DNA of 64,000 nucleotides from Streptomyces sp. BHT-5-2 (GCF_019774615.1 NZ_CP081496.1:124001-188000); one strand, 5' to 3'; shown: positions 1 to 9,120, counted from the stretch's first letter. The notes: a model not told the origin generated them from the letters alone. Numbers and translations: made by a program.

Positions 1-208
1 AGCTGCGGGTGTTTCCTGATCTCAGGCTCGTGAGCCTCAATTCTTTGCGGGTCCGGTTCTCGCATGAGCATTCAACGAGGACCCATTGAATCCACTCGCC
101 ACTGTTGTTCTGGCGCCTGTCGAGGAACTTGATGACCTTCAGCCGTCCGTAGACATCTCCGACGGCTGCTGGCGGGCGCTTCGCTGAGCCCTGCCGCTCA
201 CTGGCCAT
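1..208 (-). CDS. Zinc-ribbon/AP2-HNH-like phage-type protein, partial
   Basis: The gene starts with ATG at 208-206 and runs off the left edge. The visible 69 residues contain GDVYGRLKVIKF, then a Trp and a CSC cysteine pair, then LRSGNTRS. This is the usual beginning of small phage or mobile-element proteins whose next residues are normally a second Cys pair. It overlaps the last 11 bp of the upstream HNH gene (ATGGCCAGTGA), so the two are probably translationally coupled. The 3' half, including any nuclease or DNA-binding domain, is not in the window, so its activity cannot be judged. Confidence 0.6.
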   Translation of the reverse strand, partial: MASERQGSAKRPPAAVGDVYGRLKVIKFLDRRQNNSGEWIQWVLVECSCENRTRKELRLTSLRSGNTRS

Positions 209-920
209 GACCGCCCCCCGCCTGCTGAGTCGCCTCGCGGCAGGCTTCCAGAGCTCGTCGGATCACCGTATAGGTGTCGACGCTGTCGCGTGCTGCCCGG
301 GCTTCGAGGGCTTCAAGCAGTGGGGCGGAGAGATACCTGCTTCGGTTCATGAGGTTCTCCTGGTCGGTGATCCATCGGCAGTTCTCGGGGCTGTAGCCGA
401 GGTCGTTGTTGATCCTGTCGAGTTCCAGGCCCTTTTGGTATCCGTTCTCCTCTGCCCACCGGGCGAAGGTTAGGAAGTTTTCCCAGGCTGGATCAACTGT
501 GACTGGTATTTCGCGGCCACCATATCCGGGATATTTTTTTGACTTCGGGTTGTTGCATCGCTCCCGCATGTTGGTCCAGACGCTGTGAAGGGCACTGCGC
601 GATTTTCCGTGAAATCGGTATCTGTCATAGACCTGGACCTGGCCGTTCCATACTCTCTCGACGTGGATTCGGGCTTCCGGGTCGCCGTCCACGCTCGCGT
701 AGCAGTAGCCGCAGGCGGACGTTTTCAGTTGCTCTAGCGCGTCCTCCCGGATCTCCTTTTTTCTCTTGCAGGCCGTGCAGCGGACGGGGACGAAATACCG
801 GTTTCGTTTGGCTGACTGTCCACTGCGGCCCCTCACGAGCTTCGGGAACGACGGCCCGGTCACTTCGTGGATGCCGAGCATGCTGCCGACCGGCAGGTCC
901 TCTCGCTTCCTTGCAGGCAA
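198..920 (-). CDS. HNH-type endonuclease-like protein with N-terminal zinc ribbon
   Basis: 240 residues. TTG start at 920-918 with a GGAG Shine-Dalgarno five bases upstream. The N-terminal part has a Cys-x2-Cys pair (RCTAC) and a second pair (CGYC), suggesting a zinc ribbon. The C-terminal part has LELDRINNDLGYSPENCRWI, typical of phage and homing-type HNH nucleases (Asp-Arg-Ile-Asn-x-x-x-Tyr-x-x-x-N-x-R-W). An upstream segment (SVWTNMRERCNNP) also fits that family. Base composition is visibly less GC-rich than the host genes. It is probably cargo or a passenger of the comEC-inserted element. Homing, defence or DNA-packaging roles are all possible. Confidence 0.7.
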   Translation of the reverse strand: MPARKREDLPVGSMLGIHEVTGPSFPKLVRGRSGQSAKRNRYFVPVRCTACKRKKEIREDALEQLKTSACGYCYASVDGDPEARIHVERVWNGQVQVYDRYRFHGKSRSALHSVWTNMRERCNNPKSKKYPGYGGREIPVTVDPAWENFLTFARWAEENGYQKGLELDRINNDLGYSPENCRWITDQENLMNRSRYLSAPLLEALEARAARDSVDTYTVIRRALEACREATQQAGGGHGQ

Positions 921-1020
921 TGCAACTCCCCCCAGTGATGGCGGACTTGATCACGCAGTGCTGGTCTCGCCATCTTGCCGTGGGGCACTGACAACGGCCG
1001 GGAGGGCGGCCCCCTCGGGA

Positions 1021-1461
1021 TCATTCGGAGCGTGGTGGGCCGATGGCGACGACGGCTCCGGTCTGCGTGTCCAGCTGCTGGCGGAGGGCTTCGTTGTCGT
1101 GGTGAAGGGCGGCGATGACCGTGGCGGAGGCATCGAGTCGGCCTTGGAGCTGGGTCCGCTCTCGTTTGAGAGTCCTCACCTCGACACGTAGCTTCTGGAG
1201 TTCGTCATCGCGTCGGGCTTCGCCGGGGGTGCGGGCGTCGGTAGCGGCTGTGCGTCGGTCCCATTCGGCGAGGATGCTGTGGGCCCGGTTCATCGTGGCC
1301 CGGCTGACGCCGGCTTCCCGGTAGAGGTTCTCCTTGATCAGCCGCCCGTCGGTGCAGGTGGGGCGGCCCGCGAGGAGCCGTTCCATCGCGGCCCGCAGGG
1401 CCTTGACCGCCTCGGCGGAGGCGTGGTCCGTGATCGTCTCGGCGGTGGTGGGCTGGGTCAT
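1021..1461 (-). CDS. Small helix-turn-helix/coiled-coil accessory protein of recombinase module
   Basis: 146 residues. ATG at 1461-1459 overlaps the TGA of the preceding recombinase (ATGA). Residues ~15-65 look like a helical DNA-binding region with AGVSRATMNRAH. Residues ~75-125 form a clear coiled coil rich in Leu, Arg and Glu (RTLKRERTQLQGRLDA). Small proteins of this build follow the recombinase genes in Tn554-like elements (TnpC position, DUF6262-like in other elements). There they modulate transposition. Equivalence here is inferred from position and shape only. Confidence 0.6.
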   Translation of the reverse strand: MTQPTTAETITDHASAEAVKALRAAMERLLAGRPTCTDGRLIKENLYREAGVSRATMNRAHSILAEWDRRTAATDARTPGEARRDDELQKLRVEVRTLKRERTQLQGRLDASATVIAALHHDNEALRQQLDTQTGAVVAIGPPRSE

Positions 1462-3617
1462 TTCTCGGCCCTTCGGATCACTGAGCGGACGTCGTCGAGC
1501 TGTCGGTTGAGCTGGTCCCGGCGGCAGGGGGCGATCTTGTGCGTCTCCAGCAGGGTCAGGAGGCTGTGCTCCTCGCTCTTCCAGATCTGCAGGTGGTCGG
1601 GGGTGATGACGCTGTTGGGGCAGCGGCCGGGCTGGCAGCGGTCGATCAGCGGGCCGGTGTGTCCGGCGGGGACGACCGCTTCTTCGAGGCATTTCGCGCC
1701 GTCGGGGTGGTTGTGGTCGAGGGTGCAGTGGTTGAGCTTGCCGAAGCGGAGCGTGACGCGGGTCTTGTGCAGGAGGTCGTATTCGGTCCGTTTGTCGCCG
1801 GTCTTCGCGGTGCGGGTGGCTTCGATGGCGGCCTTCTTGACGCTGTTGAAGGTGTTGGTGAGTTTGTCGGCGCCGGGTCCGTAGCCGATCACGGCGCCTG
1901 CGTGGTGCTGGTCGTAGAGGTCCCGCAGGCGCATGAAGCGGGCGTCCTCGATGGCGGTGTCCAGCAGGCGGGACCAGTTCGCGTCGGAGGCGCCATAGCC
2001 CTGGGTGGACCGGTTGGCCAGGGCTCGGGTGGCCGCGTGCTTGAGCTGGAGCCCCAGGGCGATCTCGGCGCCGGGTTCGGTGGCGACGAGCATGGACATG
2101 GTCTTGCGGAACATGTGCGGGGCGACCTTGTCCGCGGGGATCTTCTCCAGGCCGGTGTGGTCGGAGGTCTCGTTGACGTGCTCGATGAACTTCTCGATCA
2201 GCTTGCGGCTGACGCTGTGCTCGTAGCTGTTGATGCGGGTCGTGCTGCCCGGCAGGCCGGGGTCGGCGAAGACGAGTTCGGGGTGGGCGGACAGTTCCTC
2301 GGCGACGAGGATCGCGCGGGCGACCGGCTCGATGATCCACCAGTGCTCCATGGGGCGGCCGGGGTCCTGCTTGCGTTTGCGGGAGACGATGGCCGGTGCC
2401 CCGTAGAACTCGGCGACGACGCTGCCGCGTACGACTTCACGGATCTCGCTGTCGCGCATCATCGACATGGCGGCGACGAAGATGTAGCAGGCGGCCCGCA
2501 GGGCCCGGCATTCGTGGCCCAGGGCCCAGGGGTCGATGCCGGGATGCCAGGGGCCCCGGCTGCCGTCGGGACGGTCGACCTCGGTGAGGTGCTCGATGAG
2601 GCTGCCCGGACGCCCGCGGCCCTCGGCGAGTGCCTGCAGGACGATTTCCCGTGCTCTGCTGACCCGGTTCCCGGCGTGGCCCTTCGAGGAGAACGCGTTG
2701 CCGCTGCCGCGGCCCATGAGTTCGGCCAGCAGGCTCCAGTTCGGCTCACCGGCCTGGCCGCACCCGCCGTGATGAAGCGGGACGGTGCGGTCCGGGCCGG
2801 CCAGCCATCGGATCACGTGCTCGGGCAACGGTTCCAGCGGGCCGCTCGGCCGCGGCGCCAGCCGCAGGTGGGTGTCGCGGGCGGTGATGATGTCCGCGGA
2901 GAAGGTGTCGATGTAGGTCCAGGCCGCTTTGATCAGGGGAAACCAGACCTCGGGCCGGATGTTCGGGGTGGAGACCTCGTCGGTTGCGGGGTCCTTGGCC
3001 ACTGTTCGGGCCGAGCGGCCCGGCCAGGGGTCGGCCGCCAGGCCGCCGCCGGTCAGCGCGGGTGCGAGTTCGTGCAGGAGCCGGACGGAGCCGACGTAGT
3101 TGCGGACCGTCGCCGTCGAGCGGATCTCGGACTTCTCCGCGATGAAGCGGTGCATGTCGTTACTGGTCCAGTGGGCGGGATGCAGGCTCAGGCCCGCTTC
3201 GCGGACCCACTCGATCAGCACCCGCAGCTCGGAGAGCATGCCCATCACCGTGCCCGGCTGGTAGGGGTCGCGGTCCAGGCAGACGCCGGTCTTGAGCAGG
3301 GCCGGGTGCTGAGGGTTGAGCACGGACATGCTGATCTCGCGGACCCGCAGGTTCCACTGCCTGGGGAATCCGTCGAACACCGCGATCCAGCCGGACGGGG
3401 CGACGTTCGCGGGACGCCGCTGGGCCTCGAACAGCCACCGGTCCGTGCGGCCGAAGGGCGGGATCTCGACGCCCGGCAGCAGCGGCCGCCCCTGGAGGAC
3501 CGGCTCGTCCTGAGCGAACACGTCCGACAGGCCGAGCGGGGCGGTGAGGTATTCGTGCAGGCGGGACGGTGCCGGATCGCGTACGGGCTCGTGGGTGAAG
3601 TCCGCGGGTGAGGTCAT
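1458..3617 (-). CDS. Tyrosine recombinase, third of module
   Basis: 719 residues. The start is ATG 3617-3615, overlapping the previous gene's stop as ATGA; the open frame extends further upstream but only as a shadow of that gene. Catalytic residues of the tyrosine recombinase family can be placed: Arg388 (SMMRDSEI), Lys in VSRKRKQ, His501-x-x-Arg504 (APHMFRKT), His527 (LKHAAT) and Tyr541 (STQGYG). The C-terminal region carries a Cys/His cluster (NHCTLDHNHPDGAKC, then DRCQPGRC), probably a zinc site. It is much longer than ordinary phage integrases (~400 residues). It lies second-last in a four-gene operon, so it probably acts in excision or integration together with the two upstream recombinases. 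Confidence 0.85.
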   Translation of the reverse strand: MTSPADFTHEPVRDPAPSRLHEYLTAPLGLSDVFAQDEPVLQGRPLLPGVEIPPFGRTDRWLFEAQRRPANVAPSGWIAVFDGFPRQWNLRVREISMSVLNPQHPALLKTGVCLDRDPYQPGTVMGMLSELRVLIEWVREAGLSLHPAHWTSNDMHRFIAEKSEIRSTATVRNYVGSVRLLHELAPALTGGGLAADPWPGRSARTVAKDPATDEVSTPNIRPEVWFPLIKAAWTYIDTFSADIITARDTHLRLAPRPSGPLEPLPEHVIRWLAGPDRTVPLHHGGCGQAGEPNWSLLAELMGRGSGNAFSSKGHAGNRVSRAREIVLQALAEGRGRPGSLIEHLTEVDRPDGSRGPWHPGIDPWALGHECRALRAACYIFVAAMSMMRDSEIREVVRGSVVAEFYGAPAIVSRKRKQDPGRPMEHWWIIEPVARAILVAEELSAHPELVFADPGLPGSTTRINSYEHSVSRKLIEKFIEHVNETSDHTGLEKIPADKVAPHMFRKTMSMLVATEPGAEIALGLQLKHAATRALANRSTQGYGASDANWSRLLDTAIEDARFMRLRDLYDQHHAGAVIGYGPGADKLTNTFNSVKKAAIEATRTAKTGDKRTEYDLLHKTRVTLRFGKLNHCTLDHNHPDGAKCLEEAVVPAGHTGPLIDRCQPGRCPNSVITPDHLQIWKSEEHSLLTLLETHKIAPCRRDQLNRQLDDVRSVIRRAEK

Positions 3618-5551
3618 GAGTCGAACTCCACGAACGAGGAAAGGGGAAGCTGCAGCCGCAGGCCCTGGTCGGTGATCTGCTGGCGGGCCCGCTCCAGGTC
3701 GGCGGGCAGGACGTCGGCCAGCACCGCCTTCAGGTTCGTGCGGCTCTGCCCCCATGCCTTGTGGAAGACCCTGGGGTCGAGCCGGGCCGCCAGGGATTCC
3801 ACATGCTCGGCGAACAACAGGAGTTGGGGCAGGTTGGACGGCAGGATAAACGCGTTGGTGCATTCCAGACAGCGAAGCGGAGCGACCGCGCAGAGCTCGC
3901 CGGGCGGACTGTAGGGCGACTGGTAGGGGTTGCGGCAGCTGCTGACGCCCATGTCGAGCTCGCCCTGGACGATGTCCTCGGCCTGCTGGGCGTCCAGTCC
4001 GAGCGTGTCCAGGACCTCCGGGTCGCGAAGCTGGCCGGCGGCCTCCTCGTCCAGCACCACCGGACCGGCCAGGGCCCGCTTCAGCCAGTCGTCTTGCGCG
4101 CGGGTGATGGTGTGCCCGGCCATCGTCCGCAGGGTGGTGCCGTGCGCGTAGTGGCCCCAGAAGACCTGTTCGGTGTGATCGTCGGCGGCATCGCTGACCA
4201 GACCGCGGAACGCGATGGTCTTCTCGACCTTGGCCGACTTCCGCAGCCGCCGGATGTCCATCTTCCCGGCGACCGTCACCCCGGTCCGTTCCACCCACTC
4301 GTCCAGGCCGCCGCCGCGGCCGACCGGTTCGAAGGGCCGGAAGGACAGTTCACCGCGCTGGTGGGAGTTGTCGGTGTGCGGGATGACGCTCCCGCGGATG
4401 AACAGGTAGGGCTTCTTGGCGGTGCTGCGGCGCCGGGCGGCAGCGGTGACCTCGATCAGGGTCCTCAGGATCTCGGCCGTGCTGAGCCCGGCCCGGTCCG
4501 GGTGCATGACCTGGCTCTCCTCGCCCATCTCCTTGAACTCGCGGTAGCGGATCTTGTGGGCGCGTCGCTTCACCAGCCGCAGCCGTACTCCTCCGGGAAC
4601 GAACTCCACGTCGCCCTCGGTCAGGTAGGCGACCTCTTCGGGAGCATGGCCGGTCGCGGCGACCAGCAGCACCCGGAACGACTGCAAGTCGACGTTGCGC
4701 GGATAGAGCAGTGAGGCGATCGCGATCGTCAGCAGGTAGCGGCCCATGTTCGGGTTGAACCGCACTCCGGTGAAGTCGAAGACCTCTTTCAGCTCCGGTG
4801 GCCAGGCATGGTGGCTGGGCAGAGCCCTCCAGATCTCCAGCGGAGTGACCAGGCCGTTCGCCAGGCCGAAGGCCAGGTTCGCCAGGCTGGCCCAGCCCTC
4901 CGTGCGCGGGTCGGCGCCTGCCGCCACCAGTTCACGGCCCCGCTGGAGCCGCTGTCTCAGCCCGCGGATATCCGTCCAGGCGGCCCTGACCAGCTCGCGT
5001 TTCTCCGCCCGGGTGAACTCCTCCAGCTGCCGGTGCGTGCGCGGGATGCTCGCCGGGATCGCGGTCGTCAGCAGCCTCTGGACAGCCGGCGCCAGCACCC
5101 GCTCGGGATGCTGACCGCGAAAACGGATCAGGGACAGGACATCAGCGGCCAGGAAGTAGGGCCGGGTAGAGCCCTCCTCGAACTGCCCGGGCAGGGCCCT
5201 GATCCACTCCCTGATGTGGAAACTGACGTCTGGCTCGGGCCGGGCCAGCGAACAGGCCGCCGCTTCCGCCCCGGCCTTGCGGTCCACGAACGAGCACAAG
5301 TCGAGCAGACCCCGCCGGTAGGTGAACACCCCGGTCGGGTGCGGCCGCTTCAGCTCGACGTAGTCGGCCAGCTCGGCCGCGAGCTCGTCCGCCAGGCGGC
5401 GGCAGGCAAATCCCGTCGTGTCCACCTTCACCCTGGCCCGGCGGCCGTGCGCGGTGGAGGTCTTCAACTCCCAGATACCACCGAGCCGTTGCGGACGTTC
5501 TTCCTCGGCGGGCTCGGTGAAGTCCCGTGTGCGCTCACCTCTCCTGGGCAC
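3614..5551 (-). CDS. Tyrosine recombinase-like protein, second of module, altered active site
   Basis: 645 residues with GTG start 5551-5549, chosen because a strong GGAGGGG lies 7 bases upstream and it overlaps the upstream stop by 17 bp. The fold signature is present but the catalytic set is incomplete. The Arg I motif reads ATGHAPEEV (Ala/Pro where TG-x-R is expected) and box II reads MDIRRLRKS (Arg instead of His). His459 and Tyr468 (DDHTEQVFWGHY) keep the normal nine-residue spacing. Near the C-terminus is a Cys cluster (ELCAVAPLRCLECTNAF), a likely zinc knuckle. It may be a structural or regulatory subunit working with its neighbours, or an active divergent enzyme. Confidence 0.8.
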   Translation of the reverse strand: MPRRGERTRDFTEPAEEERPQRLGGIWELKTSTAHGRRARVKVDTTGFACRRLADELAAELADYVELKRPHPTGVFTYRRGLLDLCSFVDRKAGAEAAACSLARPEPDVSFHIREWIRALPGQFEEGSTRPYFLAADVLSLIRFRGQHPERVLAPAVQRLLTTAIPASIPRTHRQLEEFTRAEKRELVRAAWTDIRGLRQRLQRGRELVAAGADPRTEGWASLANLAFGLANGLVTPLEIWRALPSHHAWPPELKEVFDFTGVRFNPNMGRYLLTIAIASLLYPRNVDLQSFRVLLVAATGHAPEEVAYLTEGDVEFVPGGVRLRLVKRRAHKIRYREFKEMGEESQVMHPDRAGLSTAEILRTLIEVTAAARRRSTAKKPYLFIRGSVIPHTDNSHQRGELSFRPFEPVGRGGGLDEWVERTGVTVAGKMDIRRLRKSAKVEKTIAFRGLVSDAADDHTEQVFWGHYAHGTTLRTMAGHTITRAQDDWLKRALAGPVVLDEEAAGQLRDPEVLDTLGLDAQQAEDIVQGELDMGVSSCRNPYQSPYSPPGELCAVAPLRCLECTNAFILPSNLPQLLLFAEHVESLAARLDPRVFHKAWGQSRTNLKAVLADVLPADLERARQQITDQGLRLQLPLSSFVEFDS

Positions 5552-6968
5552 TGCGTTCCCCCTCCAGCAGCCAGACGGCGATGTCCGTGTAGGAGGCTCC
5601 GTCGCTGTCTGCCCAGGCACGAAATGCCTGGTCAACGTAGGTCATCGAGTCCTCCAGGTAGGCCAGGTACTCATAGGTGGTGCGAGGGCTCGCGTGGCCA
5701 AGAGCGCGCTGGACGACCAGCAGCGGGTTCATCGAGATGTGCTCGGCAAGGGTCACCAGCGGCCGTGGGTCGGCCCGACGAAGTTCCTTCTCGATCAGCA
5801 GCTGGGTGAGGTGCTTGAGCAAGCGCAGGGCGAACGTGTGCCGCAGGTCGTGGAAGCGCCAGGGCTTGCGCGGCAGCACCGGAGCCGGCCCCCTCCGGGC
5901 GAAGGCGGACATCCTCTCCCAGGCATGGCGCCGGATCCGGTCCCAGGACGATGCCCCCAGCATCAACCCGCCCTGGCCGAGGAAGACCGCCATCGCCTCC
6001 AGTCCGCCGTCGCACTCGCGGACCGTGATCCGCCGCAGTTCAGCGGGCATCCGGGCCATGGCGAACGTCCGGCGCCGCCCGCCCAGCATCCCCGAGAGGC
6101 GGCCGAAGTCGTCGATGTCGTCGACGACGAACAGTTCGCGGTGCCGGCGGGCGAGCCGGGCCGCCGCCCGCTCGACGGTCTCCGCCCGCTCCAGCAGCTG
6201 GTAGGTGTCCACCAGGTCCAGCGGAGCCGCCGGGACGTAGACGTCCCGGCGCCGACCGCCCTTCGCGCATGCCTGCAGGGGGAACTCCGCCGGCCCTTCG
6301 GGCCGGCGGGCCAGCTCCGGCAGCAGCACCGTCGACCACTCCCGCTTGCGCATCCCGGTCATCAGCGCGAGCTCGGCCGCCGCCCGGTTGCGGTGCGGGA
6401 ACCCGCCCCGGAAAGCAACATCGACCTCACCGTCCGGGCACTGCCCGCCCAGCCCGACATCGCGGAAGAACAGGTACTGATCCAGAGCGAGATGCCGCAC
6501 CCGCATGCCGTGCGACATCCCCGATCCGTATGCCTTCGGCATCCGCAGCGGCCCGTGCGAGCGGTGCCCGGCCTCGGTCAGCCAGGCGAACATCCCGTTG
6601 GCCGTCGACGCCTCCCGGTCCCACGTCACCTGGTCGAGCGGCGCCGCCTGGACATCGAGCCGCTGGCGCCGGTAGGCAAGCAGATCGACCTCCCCCGCGG
6701 CGAGCAGGTCCGTCTGCCGCGAGGCAAGGTAATCGGCCAACCGCAGCACGACGTACGCGTACGAGCGCATCGTCCCCGCAGTCCGCCCCAGGTAGGCGAG
6801 ATGACGGAACCACGAGGACAGAGGCTCGACCGGCCGCATGTCCGACCCCAGCACGATCGGCATCCCGTCCGGGATCACCTGCCGGTCCAGCAGAGCCACC
6901 GCCGTGCCGCCCGGGAGCCCGTCGCCGTACCGCTCCACCAGCGGACGCTTCACAAAGAACAGGTCCAA
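5535..6968 (-). CDS. Tyrosine recombinase, first of module
   Basis: 477 residues. A complete canonical active site is visible: Arg207 (LMTGMRKRE), Lys in ACAKGG, His373-x-x-Arg376 (FHDLRHTFAL), His425 (ALGHAS) and Tyr434 (TTYEYLAYL). The N-terminal ~160 residues look like the SAM-like core-binding domain (SSWFRHLAYLGRTAGTMRSY). It is the promoter-proximal gene of the recombinase operon and begins about 115 bp from the comEC junction, where an integrase usually lies relative to its attachment site. It overlaps the next recombinase by 17 bp. It is the most likely catalyst of strand exchange in this element. Confidence 0.9.
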   Translation of the reverse strand: MDLFFVKRPLVERYGDGLPGGTAVALLDRQVIPDGMPIVLGSDMRPVEPLSSWFRHLAYLGRTAGTMRSYAYVVLRLADYLASRQTDLLAAGEVDLLAYRRQRLDVQAAPLDQVTWDREASTANGMFAWLTEAGHRSHGPLRMPKAYGSGMSHGMRVRHLALDQYLFFRDVGLGGQCPDGEVDVAFRGGFPHRNRAAAELALMTGMRKREWSTVLLPELARRPEGPAEFPLQACAKGGRRRDVYVPAAPLDLVDTYQLLERAETVERAAARLARRHRELFVVDDIDDFGRLSGMLGGRRRTFAMARMPAELRRITVRECDGGLEAMAVFLGQGGLMLGASSWDRIRRHAWERMSAFARRGPAPVLPRKPWRFHDLRHTFALRLLKHLTQLLIEKELRRADPRPLVTLAEHISMNPLLVVQRALGHASPRTTYEYLAYLEDSMTYVDQAFRAWADSDGASYTDIAVWLLEGERSAQER

Positions 6969-7087
6969 CTTCCCTCCTCTGGAACATCAGCCAGAACAGA
7001 GAAGAACAGGACAGACGGAACACTCTAGGGAAATTTGATCAAACCACTCATTGCGGTGAGACAGATCAGAACTGTGGAGAGAAAAAA
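6969..7087 (-). promoter_or_regulatory. Element terminus and recombinase promoter region
   Basis: This is an AT-rich stretch between the first recombinase and the comEC break. It contains a perfect 10-bp palindrome TTTGATCAAA (7034-7043) and a short inverted repeat CTCA...TGAG (7047-7050/7057-7060). A second GATCA occurs at 7064-7068. These could be recombinase-binding arms or an operator. No clear -35/-10 pair was assigned. Confidence 0.4.
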
Positions 7088-9120
7088 TGCGTGAGCAGGA
7101 GGAGCGGGATCCGGTGGATGCCCAGTGTGGTCAGGCAGCGGTCGATGGCGCGGGGCTCGGGCCCGGTGTCCACCACGACCGCCGTACCGTCCCCGGCTGC
7201 CAGCACCAGCCCGTCCCCCTGCCCCACATCACAGGCCACGACCCGCCAGTCCGGCGGCGGCCAACCCGTCAGCACGCGGGTCAGCGGTGCCGGGCGGCAC
7301 ACCGCCAGCACCACGGCCAGCGCACACGCCACAGACAGCCATCGACGGCGCAGCACCCGGCGGCCGACCGCGAGCAGCACCACGGTGGCGACGGCGAGCA
7401 TCAGCCCGCCCACCCAGCCACCGGGCCAGCCGACCTCCGCGCCCGGCAGCTCCGCCCCCGTACGGGCAACACCGGCGATCCACTCGGCCGGCCAGCCCGC
7501 GCACCAGGCCAGCACCTTGGCGACCGGCAATGCCAACGGGGCGACTGCAAGGGCGGCGAAGCCGAGGATCGTCGCGGGGGCCACGGCCAGTTCGGCGAGC
7601 AGGTTGCAGGGCACGCCCACCAGGCCCACCCGCGCCGCGAGCACCGCGATGACGGGTGCGCAGACCGCCTGGGCGGCGGCCGCGGCGGCGACCACCTCGG
7701 CGAGCCGGGGTGGGACCCGGCGGCGCTGGAGGGCGGTGCTCCAGCGCGGCGCGAGCAGGAGCAGCGCGCCGGTCGCCAGGACGGAGAGCAGGAAGCCGTA
7801 GCGCCGGGCGAGCCAGGGGTCGTAGAGGATTAGCAGCAGTACGGCGGCGGCGAGCGCGGGGAGCAGCGAGCGGCGGCGGCCGGTGCCGATGGCGAGCAGC
7901 GTGATCAGCCCGCAGGCGGCGGCCCGCAGCACGCTCGGATCAGGTCGGCATACGAGGACGAAGGCGAGGGCGAGAGCACCGCCGATCAGCGCGGTGCCGC
8001 GCAGCGAGAGCCCCAGGCGCCGTGCCAGTCCTCGTCGTTCGGCCCGGGCGGCGAGGTGCGGCGGGCCGATCAACAGGGCGAGCACAATGGTCAGATTGCT
8101 GCCGGAGACGGCGAGCAGGTGGGTCAAGTCGGTGGCGCTGAAGGCTTCGTCGAGATCGGGCGGTACCCGTGACACATCGCCCACCACGAGGCCGGGCAGC
8201 AGCGCGCGGGCATCCGGAGTCAGCCCGTCGGTCGCCGTGCGCAGCCCGGCGCGCAGGCTTCCGGCCAGCCGCTGAAGGGGCGATGGCGGCCCCACCTCGA
8301 CCGGCGGCCCGTCGGCGGTGACCCGCAGCACCGCAGCCGTCCGATCGGCCGCCGCCAGCGGCGCCGTGACACGCGCCACCACCCGGATCCGGGTCGACGG
8401 CAGCAACCCCCGCCATGCGGAGCCACTCGGATCACTCCGACCACTCCGACCGATCGGTCCACTCGGTCCGCTCGGTCCGCTCAGAGCACTCCGGCTCGTG
8501 CCCTTCCCGTCCTTCGTGCCGCCCTGCTGCTGTACGACGGCCAGCACAGGGGTGCGGACGTCGGTGACCCTGCCGTCCGGCGTGGTGACGCGCACGGCAT
8601 CGGCGTTGAACAGCAGTGCAGGCGGCGCCTGTTGGGAGCCACGCACCTTCGGGCGGGACAGCCGGGGGTCGTCCGTCACCTCCAGCTCCACCGTGAGCCT
8701 GGCGTACCGCTGAGCCCAGGCCGGCAGCGGCCCGCGACGTACGTCCGCGGCGTGCAGCGCGGCGGACGCGGCCCCGGCCGCGGCGCAGAGCAGTACCGCC
8801 GCCAGCGCCACGAGTGCCCCCACGGACCGGCCGCCCAGCAGGCCGCCCGCCATGGCAGCAGGAGGTGCCGACGCATCCGGTCGCTCCGGGAGCGCTCGGG
8901 CCCACCACAGCACGAGTCCCGCGAGCACCACGGCCACGATGCACCCCACTGCCACCGCACCACCCGGCGCCCCCAAGGCGACCGCTGCCGCCGCCCACGC
9001 CGCCACCGCAGGACCGACCAGCCGCAGGTCGGCGGGGCCGTCCTGAGCTGCCTCCGCCGACCCGGCCGACGCGCGCTCCCGATTGCCGAAGCCCTCGATC
9101 GATGCCCCGGTCGACGTCAT
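7066..9120 (-). pseudogene. comEC: comEC, truncated within the metallo-beta-lactamase domain
   Basis: 684 residues remain of a ComEC/Rec2 DNA-uptake channel protein. Present are the N-terminal membrane segments, the soluble OB-like region (~120-290), the competence membrane domain (LTHLLAVSGSNLTIVL), and the start of the C-terminal metallo-beta-lactamase domain (CDVGQGDG). The frame breaks at LLLLTHFFSPQF, then stops. Intact family members continue THFHADH, the metal-binding HxHxDH motif. The missing part is therefore the catalytic heart and the rest of the domain. The start overlaps the comEA stop (ATGA). The nuclease-like activity is lost; a membrane remnant could still be made. Confidence 0.9.

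Larger units (their letters stand above)
1..7087. mobile_element. Tyrosine-recombinase element inserted in comEC (one end only)
   Basis: The right end is placed where the comEC reading frame stops matching its family, just after the codons for Thr-His-Phe of the metallo-beta-lactamase motif (7081-7088). From there leftward come a four-gene recombinase module (5'-most gene starting about 115 bp from the end) and two zinc-ribbon/HNH genes. The other end and the rest of comEC lie outside the window. The layout, with recombinase genes at one terminus reading inward and several recombinases plus a small coiled-coil protein, resembles Tn554-type transposons. That family assignment is inference from architecture. 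Confidence 0.75.

Noticed and set aside
1539..3611. Open frame of ~690 codons opposite the third recombinase
   Set aside because: Shadow frame; the minus-strand recombinase has a complete active site.
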